Positions 13,361 through 18,627 of a stretch of DNA of 18,627 nucleotides are shown here, piece after piece (within the stretch, counting starts at the first letter, position 1; every line of letters starts with the position of its first letter). Origin of the DNA: DASZMJ01 sp035551935. Lineage in GTDB: Bacteria > Planctomycetota > Planctomycetia > Isosphaerales > Isosphaeraceae. The notes beneath the pieces are model-generated. The model was not told the DNA's origin. It did not search any database and saw only the letters and a program-made list of their open reading frames with translations. The translations under genes were made by a program, and so were the position numbers. The stretch covers positions 1 through 18,627 of the forward strand of contig DASZMJ010000250.1 in assembly GCA_035551935.1 (NCBI GenBank). The letters run 5' to 3'.

Positions 13361-14605
13361 ATGGCACGCCGCGTCGTCATCACCGGCATGGGGGTCGTCA
13401 CCGGCCTGGGCGAGGCCCTCGACCGCTACTGGTCGGGCCTCTGCGAGGGCCGGAGCGGCGTCGGCCCGCTGACCCTCTTCGACACGACCGACTTCAAGGT
13501 CCACTTCGGCGGCCAGGTCCGCGACTTCGACGGCGAGGCCCGCTTCGGCGTCAAGGAGGCCCGCCGGCTCGACCGCTTCGCCCAGTTCGCGCTGGCCGCC
13601 AGCCAGTCGGCCGTCGAGGACTCGGGCATCGACTTCGACGCGCTGGAGCCCTTCCGCGCCGGCGTCTTCATCGGCTCGGGCATCGGCGGCCTCAACGAGT
13701 TCGAGACGCAGCACCGGGCGCTGATGGAACGAGGGCCGAACAAGATCAGCCCGTTCACGATCCCCAAGCTGATGGTCAACGCCGGCAGCGGCCAGGTCTC
13801 GATCCGCTACGGCCTCCGCGGGCCGACCTCCGCCGTGGCGACCGCCTGCGCCAGCGCCGCCAACGCCATCGGCGACGCGTTCAAGCTGATCCAGGCCGGC
13901 CACGCCGACGCCATGATCACCGGCGGCAGCGAGGCCGCGATCACGCCGATGGGCCTCGGCGGCTTCGCCGCGCTCCGCGCCCTCTCGACCCGCAACGACG
14001 ACCCGCCCCGCGCCAGCCGCCCCTTCGACAAGGACCGCGACGGCTTCGTCCTCGCCGAGGGCGCCGGCATCCTGATCCTCGAGGAAGAGCAGTTCGCCCG
14101 CCGTCGCGGCGCCCGGATCTACGCCGAATTGCTCGGCTACGGCCTCTCGGCCGACGGCTCGCACATCACCGCCCCCGACGAAGAAGGCCGCGGCGCCGCC
14201 CGCGCCATGCGGATGTGCCTCGACGACGGCCGCTGCCCCGCCGACGCCGTCGGCTACATCAACGCCCACGGCACCAGCACCGGCCTGGGCGACCTCGCCG
14301 AGACCAAGGCCATGAAGGCCGTCTTCGGCCCCCACGCCAGGAAGCTGATGGTCTCCAGCACCAAGAGCCAGCTCGGCCACCTCCTCGGCGCCTCCGGCGG
14401 CGTCGAATTGGTCGCCTCCGCCCTGGCCATCCACACCGGCGTCCTGCCCCCCACCATCAACCTCGACCACCCCGACGACGGCTGCGACCTCGACTACATC
14501 CCCCACGTCGCCCGCACCGCCCGCGTCGACCGCGTCATGTCCAACTCCTTCGGCTTCGGCGGCCACAACGCCAGCCTCCTCATCGGCCGCTACGAGCCGA
14601 GGTGA
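13361..14605 (+). CDS. fabF: beta-ketoacyl-ACP synthase II FabF
   Basis: The 414-aa condensing enzyme extends acyl-ACP with malonyl-ACP. The active-site Cys163 is in VATACASAANAIGDAF, His303 in NAHGTSTGLGD and His340 in KSQLGHLLGASGG. The N-terminus MARRVVITGMGVVTGLG and the end SNSFGFGGHNASLLI are classical for FabF. It follows the second ACP by 114 nt. The Shine-Dalgarno is weak (AAGGAAG about 13 nt away). It is the only condensing enzyme seen here; no fabH or fabB is in the window, so chain initiation must be encoded elsewhere. Confidence 0.95.
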   Translation: MARRVVITGMGVVTGLGEALDRYWSGLCEGRSGVGPLTLFDTTDFKVHFGGQVRDFDGEARFGVKEARRLDRFAQFALAASQSAVEDSGIDFDALEPFRAGVFIGSGIGGLNEFETQHRALMERGPNKISPFTIPKLMVNAGSGQVSIRYGLRGPTSAVATACASAANAIGDAFKLIQAGHADAMITGGSEAAITPMGLGGFAALRALSTRNDDPPRASRPFDKDRDGFVLAEGAGILILEEEQFARRRGARIYAELLGYGLSADGSHITAPDEEGRGAARAMRMCLDDGRCPADAVGYINAHGTSTGLGDLAETKAMKAVFGPHARKLMVSSTKSQLGHLLGASGGVELVASALAIHTGVLPPTINLDHPDDGCDLDYIPHVARTARVDRVMSNSFGFGGHNASLLIGRYEPR

Positions 14606-14665
14606 CGGGACCTCGGGATCGCGTAAGGGCTTGGAAATCGGGATGTTCTCGTCACAACACGCAGG

Positions 14666-14677
14666 GTTAGAATGGGC
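14666..14677 (+). promoter_or_regulatory. possible -10 element of the HEPN pair
   Basis: GGTTAGAATGGG contains the -10-like TAGAAT (14668-14673), about 40 nt before the HEPN start. No convincing -35 is present. Nearly the same string (GGTTAGAATCGG) precedes the gene at 15906. Confidence 0.3.
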
Positions 14678-14712
14678 AGGGCGGGCTCGCCCGGTCGCTC
14701 GGAGTCGTGGTG

Positions 14713-15138
14713 GTGAATTCGGACGAATTGAAGCAACTCGCCCAGGATCGGGTCGATGACGCGATCGCCTTGCTTGCCGCGAATCGATGGGCTGGTGCAT
14801 ATCATCTCACAGGATTCGCCGTCGAGTGTGGCCTGAAGGCCTGCGTCCTCAAGTACCTAGCCAAGGGCACCATCTTCGATGATCCGAAATATCTGAAGGA
14901 TTTGGGCGAGTGCCGGACTCACGACCTCGACAAGCTCGTCCGGTTGTCGGGCCTGAAGGATGATCAAGAGAGTTATCTCAAAAGAGATGAAAACTATCGT
15001 CGATTCTGGACCATTACGAAGGACTGGAACGAATCGAGCCGGTACACGCAGACGACCGAGGCCAAAGCCCGAGACCTCTTCGAGGCCGTCACGAACAAGC
15101 CGGACGGGGTGCTTGAATGGATACGACTGTACTGGTAG
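14713..15138 (+). CDS. HEPN domain protein
   Basis: The 141-aa helical protein has the signature of the PF05168-like HEPN group: a first helix DELKQLAQDRVDDAIALL, then RWAGAYHLTGFAVECGLKACVLKYL (about 25-49), and a later HDLDKLVRLSGL. HEPN proteins are often RNases or RNA-binding partners in toxin-antitoxin and defence systems. The only R-x(4-6)-H string here is R25-x5-H31 in the early helix, not in the usual late position, so catalysis is uncertain. Three GTG codons follow each other (14707, 14710, 14713); the last is chosen because GGAG lies 8 nt before it. Codons such as AAA, AGA, GAT and TAT cluster near 14980-15010, unlike the fab genes, which hints at transfer. It overlaps the next gene by 22 nt. 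No MNT nucleotidyltransferase partner is present. Confidence 0.75.
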   Translation: MNSDELKQLAQDRVDDAIALLAANRWAGAYHLTGFAVECGLKACVLKYLAKGTIFDDPKYLKDLGECRTHDLDKLVRLSGLKDDQESYLKRDENYRRFWTITKDWNESSRYTQTTEAKARDLFEAVTNKPDGVLEWIRLYW

Positions 15139-15845
15139 ACGAGCAGATCGACAGGATCGAAGCCGGCCGGGAATTGCTTCGACGTCTCGGGGCCAGCGGG
15201 TTCGACGTCGCGGCGGCCGGTTGGGTCAAGGAGAGCGAGTCGGGTCGCTGGTACCTCTACATCGTGTCCCCGGTCGTCGACGAGTGCGGGCCGCTGGCGG
15301 CCTACCGTAGGGTCGACGAGGGGCTGTCGGCAGGTCGGGATGGAGGTATATCGCTCACCGACATCAAGCTCGTCGGGAATGAGGAGTCGATCGCCAAGGA
15401 CTTGATCAAGTATCGGTCAAGTCATTCCTGGGCCTATCCGTTGCAATGCTGGCCCGGGGTCCTCGGCCCGACAGCCGTCGAGGAACTGTTTCTCTATCCA
15501 TCGCCCCTCCCGGAGTCCCTCCCGGCTTCCGCCGGGCGGAGGATGGTCTTCGAGGTCGATTATCGCCGACGTGACGGCACAAACCGGTGGCAATCAACAG
15601 CCAGGTTATTGTTCATGCATGACAATTTGGCGACGCGCGGCGCGATCGGTCCTCGCCGAGAGGACGATGGGCACGAGACCGCCGTCGTGTTCGAGGAGGT
15701 CGACCCCGACCTCGATCGGTCGCGGTATGATCAGTCCCCTCGGGTCCGCGAGCGAATACTGAACCAGGCGCGAGCGCGGGCCGACCGAGTGTTCATGGTG
15801 AATCACCCCGATGCCGTGATCGAGCACGTCGGGGACGCCGCCTGA
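15117..15845 (+). CDS. protein of unknown family paired with the HEPN gene
   Basis: The 242-aa protein starts inside the HEPN gene (22-nt overlap, different frame), so translation is probably coupled. The N-terminal third, VDEQIDRIEAGRELLRRLGASG followed by FDVAAAGWVKESESGRWYLYIVSPVVDECGPLAAYRRV, reads as a compact alpha/beta domain. I recall similar sequences as uncharacterised proteins. The middle carries several Trp (HSWAYPLQCWPG) and the rest is charged, with FEVDYRRRDGTNRW and RVRERILNQARARADRVFMVNHPD near the end. There is no signal peptide, membrane helix, HTH or nuclease motif that I can name. Because it overlaps a HEPN gene it may be its regulator, antitoxin or effector partner, but this is context only. 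Confidence 0.7.
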   Translation: MDTTVLVDEQIDRIEAGRELLRRLGASGFDVAAAGWVKESESGRWYLYIVSPVVDECGPLAAYRRVDEGLSAGRDGGISLTDIKLVGNEESIAKDLIKYRSSHSWAYPLQCWPGVLGPTAVEELFLYPSPLPESLPASAGRRMVFEVDYRRRDGTNRWQSTARLLFMHDNLATRGAIGPRREDDGHETAVVFEEVDPDLDRSRYDQSPRVRERILNQARARADRVFMVNHPDAVIEHVGDAA

Positions 15846-15857
15846 GTCCCCGGAGGC

Positions 15858-15886
15858 TTCCGAACGCCCCCCGCGCCGGTTAGAAT
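15858..15886 (+). promoter_or_regulatory. possible promoter of the oxidase/LRR pair
   Basis: TTCCGA (15858-15863), a 17-nt spacer and TAGAAT (15881-15886) lie 20 nt before the ATG at 15906. The -10 region GGTTAGAATCGG nearly repeats the one at 14666. The -35 matches only 3/6. Confidence 0.35.
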
Positions 15887-15905
15887 CGGGCGCGGAGGTG
15901 ACGCG

Positions 15906-16361
15906 ATGAGCAGGCCCGTGCCGGAGCCGGTGGACTCGGCGAAGGTCGGCGAGCTGGCGAGGAACGTCGTCAAGGCCGATCGGTTCCCGACCTTGGCGAC
16001 GATCGACGTCGACGGCGGGCACCCGAGGGTGCGGCCGGTCTCGCCGGTAAGGACGGAGGGGTTCACGGTGTTCGTGGCCAACCTGAGGCCGTACGCGAAG
16101 ACGGCCGAGATCGCGAGCAACCCGAACGTCGAGCTCTGCTACGTCGACGACCACCACGACCAGGTCCGCATCGCCGGCGTCGCCGAGGTCGTGACCGACC
16201 GGGCGACCTTGCAAGGGATCTGGGACGACAACCCGCTGCTCCGCAACTACCTCGGCACCCTCGACAACCCCGACCTCATCGTCTACAAGGTCCGCCCGGC
16301 GCGGGTCCGCTACATGAAGGAATGGGCGCTCGAGTATCACGAAGTGCCGATCGACTCCTGA
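15906..16361 (+). CDS. pyridoxamine 5'-phosphate oxidase-like flavin protein
   Basis: The 151-aa protein has the split-barrel pattern of the PNPOx-like family: FPTLATIDVDGGHPRVRPVSPVRTEGF (about 27-53), TVFVANLRPYAKTAEIASNPNVELCYVD (54-81), VRIAGVAEVVTD (87-98) and the ending VYKVRPARVRYMKEWALEYHE. These small dimers bind FMN, F420 or heme and reduce or protect diverse substrates. It is too short for true PdxH (about 210 aa) and lacks its C-terminal domain, so a role in vitamin B6 synthesis is unlikely. GGAGGTGA lies 5 nt before the ATG. The LRR gene follows after 24 nt, so they are probably co-transcribed; the functional link is unclear. Confidence 0.82.
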   Translation: MSRPVPEPVDSAKVGELARNVVKADRFPTLATIDVDGGHPRVRPVSPVRTEGFTVFVANLRPYAKTAEIASNPNVELCYVDDHHDQVRIAGVAEVVTDRATLQGIWDDNPLLRNYLGTLDNPDLIVYKVRPARVRYMKEWALEYHEVPIDS

Positions 16362-16385
16362 CCCGTTTGTGAGGGGATCTCCACG

Positions 16386-16862
16386 ATGCGAGTGCGAGAC
16401 GACGCGACCGAGAAGGCCATCGCCGCGATCAAGGGGGCCGGCGGCAAGGTCGAGCGCGACGAGAAGGCCGACGGCAAGCCCGTCACCGTCGTCTACTTCG
16501 GCGCCTCGCAGGCCGGCGACGACGTCCTGCCGAACCTCAAGGGCTTCGACAAGCTCCAGAAGCTCACCCTCAACGGCACCAAGGTCACCGACGAGGGGCT
16601 CGACAACCTCAAGGACCTGAAGTCCCTCAAGAAGCTCTACCTCGTCGACACCAAGGTCACCGACGCCGGCCTCGAACGCCTCAAGGGCCTGACCGAGCTC
16701 CGCGTCCTGAGCCTCGCCGGCACCGGCGTCACCGACGCCGGCCTCGACCACTTGAAACCCCTCGAACACCTCGAGGAAGTCTTCCTCGCCGGCACCAAGG
16801 TCAGCGACGACGGCGTCAAGAAGCTCAAGGAAGCCATGCCGAAGCTCAAGGTGGACCGATGA
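16386..16862 (+). CDS. small cytoplasmic leucine-rich repeat protein
   Basis: The 158-aa protein has four LRR units of exactly 24 residues: TLNGTKVTDEGL (61-72), YLVDTKVTDAGL (85-96), SLAGTGVTDAGL (109-120) and FLAGTKVSDDGV (133-144), separated by LKxLxxLxxL segments. The TDAGL type resembles the RI-like/cysteine-containing LRR subclass and is common in planctomycetes. The N-terminal 50 residues (RDDATEKAIAAIKGAGGKVERD and VTVVYFGA) form a cap-like region. There is no signal peptide or membrane segment, so it is cytoplasmic and probably a protein-binding module. GAGGGGAT lies about 8 nt before the ATG. The stop codon overlaps the start of the palindrome at 16861. Confidence 0.82.
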   Translation: MRVRDDATEKAIAAIKGAGGKVERDEKADGKPVTVVYFGASQAGDDVLPNLKGFDKLQKLTLNGTKVTDEGLDNLKDLKSLKKLYLVDTKVTDAGLERLKGLTELRVLSLAGTGVTDAGLDHLKPLEHLEEVFLAGTKVSDDGVKKLKEAMPKLKVDR

Positions 16863-16982
16863 AGAGGAGAGGATCGACCCGCAGCTGACGCAGAGGGACG
16901 CAGATAAGGAATTCAAGTTTTCTCGAATTTTTTTCTTATCTGCGTCCCTCTGCGTCAGCTGCGGATCGATCCTCCTCTCTTC
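16861..16982. repeat. palindromic ACGCAGAT element, copy 2 (48-bp arms)
   Basis: Arms 16861-16908 and 16935-16982 are complementary with three mismatches in 48. The shared core is CCGCAGCTGACGCAG followed by AGGGACGCAGATAAG. The 26-nt loop (16909-16934) is AT-rich with a run of seven T. The first two bases are part of the LRR gene's stop codon, so the element joined the gene end precisely. The reverse-complement arm lies just upstream of the next gene's TTG start at 17005. Confidence 0.85.
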
Positions 16983-17004
16983 AAGAATCCATAAGAGGCC
17001 CCCC

Positions 17005-17691
17005 TTGCCCATCGACGTCGCCCCCATGCTCGCCATCTTCGACCACGACGGCGTGCTCGTCGACTCGCTGGAATTGCACCAGCGGTCGTGGCGCGAGCTG
17101 GGCCGGAGGGAGGGGTTGCCGATCACGGACGAGTTCATCCGCGAGACGTTCGGCATGATCAACCCGGACATCTTCCGCCGATTGCTGGGGGATGCGATCG
17201 ACGGGGCGACGATCGGCCGATTCGGGGCCTTGAAGGAGGCGTGCTATCGCGAGGTGGCCGCGGGGCGGATCGCGCTGATGGACGGGGTCCGCGCCGTGCT
17301 CGATCGACTCTCGGCGCAGGGCGTCTTGCTCGCGATCGGCTCCAGCAGCGTGCGGCCGAACCTCGACCTGACCGTGCGCGAGTGCGGCCTGGAGGGCCGG
17401 TTCGCGGCGATCGCGTCGCTCGAGGACATCCGTCGCGGCAAGCCCGACCCGGAGGTCTTCCTCGTCACGGCGCACAAGGCGGGCGTGGCGCCGGGGCGGT
17501 CGGTCGTCTTCGAGGACGCGCCGGTCGGCATCATGGCGGCGAAGGCCGCGGGGATGCTCGCCGTCGGCGTCGGCACCACGCACCCGCTCGCCGCGCTCGA
17601 CGACGCCGGGGCCGACCTCGTCGTGAAGGACCTCGTCGGCTTCGACGTCGACGCATTGCTGGACCGGATCGAGGCGAGGCCGACCTCATGA
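17005..17691 (+). CDS. HAD-superfamily phosphatase (beta-phosphoglucomutase-like)
   Basis: The 228-aa protein has all four HAD motifs: I, FDHDGVLVDS with nucleophile Asp13 and acid Asp15; II, IGSSSVRPN with Ser113; III, RRGKPDPEVF with Lys146; IV, VFEDAPVGIMAAKAAGM with Asp171. The small alpha-helical cap between 20 and 90 places it in the subfamily with beta-phosphoglucomutase, phosphoglycolate and related sugar-phosphate phosphatases; the substrate is not readable. The start is the TTG at 17005, which has AAGAGG about 6 nt upstream; an in-frame ATG at 17026 has no ribosome site and would leave only five residues before motif I. Its TGA overlaps the next gene's ATG. Confidence 0.85.
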   Translation: MPIDVAPMLAIFDHDGVLVDSLELHQRSWRELGRREGLPITDEFIRETFGMINPDIFRRLLGDAIDGATIGRFGALKEACYREVAAGRIALMDGVRAVLDRLSAQGVLLAIGSSSVRPNLDLTVRECGLEGRFAAIASLEDIRRGKPDPEVFLVTAHKAGVAPGRSVVFEDAPVGIMAAKAAGMLAVGVGTTHPLAALDDAGADLVVKDLVGFDVDALLDRIEARPTS

Positions 17692-18548
17692 AGACGCACG
17701 CGCCCGACAAGCCCGGCGAGCACACGTTGCAGTGCATGGAGATCTGGGGCGGCAGCGGCGCCGTCGAGCGTCGGCTCAACATGCCGGGCCTCGATGCCTG
17801 GGTCTACAGCAAGCCGTTCGAGGGGGCCTCGCACGGCGGCGACGTGCATTACGTCTCGCTCTGCGGCGGCGGGCTGCTGACCCGGATCATCGTCGCCGAC
17901 GTCTCCGGCCACGGCGCCGCCGTCGCCGAGTTCGCGACGGCGTTGCGGACCTTGATGCGCAAATACATCAACAGCAAGAGCCAGACCGGGCTCGTGCGGT
18001 CGTTGAACCGCCGGTTCGCCGAGCTCGCGCAGGCGCGGCGGTTCGCGACGGCGGTCGTCGGCACGTACATGGCCGCGCGCGACCGGCTGACGATCTGCAA
18101 CGCCGGCCACCCCCGGCCCCTGTTCTTCCGCGCGGCGACTCGCGAGTGGTCGATCCTCACGCCGGCCGCCGGCGAACCCGTCGTCGGCGCGAACCTGCCC
18201 CTGGGGCTCGACGACGAGACCCCATACGACCTGTTCACCATCCCCCTCGGCGCTGGGGACGTGGTCCTCCTCTACACCGACGCCCTGACCGAGGCCGGCG
18301 CCGACGCGGGCGCGATGCTCGGCGAGGCCGGCCTGCTCGACCTCGCCCGCTCGCTCGACCCCGCCGACCCCCGCCGGCTCGGCCCCGACCTGCTCGCCGC
18401 GATCGCCGACCGCCTCGGCGGCCATCCCCTCGACGACGACGACGTCACCCTCCTCGCCCTCCACCACAACGCCGGACCCCCGCGCCACGCCTCCCTCGCC
18501 GAAAAGCTCGACGTCTACGCCAAGGTCTTCCACCTCAAGCCGGTCTGA
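17688..18548 (+). CDS. PP2C-type (SpoIIE/RsbU-like) protein phosphatase
   Basis: The 286-aa protein is a stand-alone PPM phosphatase domain of the SpoIIE family. GGDVHYV (50-56) gives metal-binding Asp52, VADVSGHGAAVAEF (69-82) gives Asp71 with the Gly-His-Gly turn, NAGHPRPLF is at 138-146, VVLLYTDALTEA (192-203) gives Asp198, and DDDVTLLAL (250-258) gives the last metal Asp. Such enzymes dephosphorylate Ser/Thr on STAS-domain anti-anti-sigma proteins in partner-switching cascades; no STAS or anti-sigma kinase gene is in the window. It lacks PAS, GAF or receiver input domains, and the ~45 N-terminal residues match no domain I know. The ATGA overlap with the HAD gene suggests coupled translation. 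Confidence 0.88.
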   Translation: MKTHAPDKPGEHTLQCMEIWGGSGAVERRLNMPGLDAWVYSKPFEGASHGGDVHYVSLCGGGLLTRIIVADVSGHGAAVAEFATALRTLMRKYINSKSQTGLVRSLNRRFAELAQARRFATAVVGTYMAARDRLTICNAGHPRPLFFRAATREWSILTPAAGEPVVGANLPLGLDDETPYDLFTIPLGAGDVVLLYTDALTEAGADAGAMLGEAGLLDLARSLDPADPRRLGPDLLAAIADRLGGHPLDDDDVTLLALHHNAGPPRHASLAEKLDVYAKVFHLKPV

Positions 18549-18551
18549 TTC

Positions 18552-18627
18552 GAGAGGGGGAGAAGAGAATCGACCCGCAGCGGACGCCGAGGGACGCAGA
18601 TCAAGAAAGAATTCCATCAAAAATTCT
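18552..18627. repeat. palindromic ACGCAGAT element, copy 3 (cut by window end)
   Basis: The sequence from 18560 on (GAGAATCGACCCGCAG, then GGGACGCAGATCAAGAAAG) matches the left arm of copy 2 with a few changes, and it turns AT-rich from 18600. Only the left arm and part of the loop are inside the window. It starts a few nt after the phosphatase stop, as copies 1 and 2 do after theirs. Confidence 0.7.

Noticed and set aside
12749..14800. 683-aa reverse-strand open frame over the ACPs and fabF
   Set aside because: Antisense to three unmistakable fatty acid synthesis genes, Ala/Gly/Val-rich and without any domain.
14713..15845. Classical HEPN/MNT toxin-antitoxin pair
   Set aside because: The partner has no GS...D-x-D nucleotidyltransferase motif and is much longer than MNT proteins.

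Overview
The window is very GC-rich, densely coded DNA. It suggests a planctomycete, most likely of the Isosphaeraceae. This is an inference from gene content, not a database result: a DUF5117-type metalloprotease, an STPK with an unusual catalytic loop, leucine-rich repeats of the 'TDAGL' type, Uma2 expansion, and several intergenic inverted-repeat families of a kind I recall from planctomycete genomes. No rRNA, tRNA, CRISPR array, transposase or integrase was seen.

Layout. 1-7220: a reverse-strand small membrane/coiled-coil protein, a repeat-filled divergent intergenic region (623-1147), a secreted alpha/beta hydrolase, a Ser/Thr kinase-like protein, a large secreted zinc metalloprotease, and a convergent secreted GH5-like glycosidase on the reverse strand. 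7221-7759 is noncoding and holds a 120-bp hairpin element and a probable promoter. 7760-14605 is the type II fatty acid synthesis block: a small membrane protein, plsX, fabD, two tandem Uma2-family nuclease-fold genes, fabG, two tandem acyl carrier proteins (the first starting at GTG) and fabF. 14713-15845 is an overlapping pair of a HEPN-domain protein and a protein of unknown family. 15906-16862 carries a pyridoxamine-phosphate-oxidase-like protein and a small cytoplasmic LRR protein. 17005-18548 is a translationally coupled HAD phosphatase and SpoIIE/PP2C-type phosphatase.

How the genes work together. PlsX, FabD, FabG, ACP and FabF form a nearly complete elongation and phospholipid-precursor set: malonyl transfer to ACP, condensation, ketoreduction, and transfer of acyl chains to phosphate. 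fabH and rpmF, often found next to plsX, are absent, and two Uma2 genes interrupt the cluster. The secreted hydrolase, metalloprotease and glycosidase look like scavenging enzymes. The kinase and the PP2C phosphatase are possible signalling parts but are far apart.

The most striking non-coding pattern is that five intergenic inverted-repeat elements, from three sequence families, sit directly after stop codons. One family, built on ACGCAGAT words with an AT-rich loop, occurs three times. A consistent set of sigma70-like promoters (TTGnnn, 17-18 bp spacer, TAnnnT) can be placed in front of most transcription units. The best candidates for something undescribed are the HEPN/unknown overlapping pair, the Uma2 pair inside the fab cluster, and the second ACP with its arginine-rich first helix.
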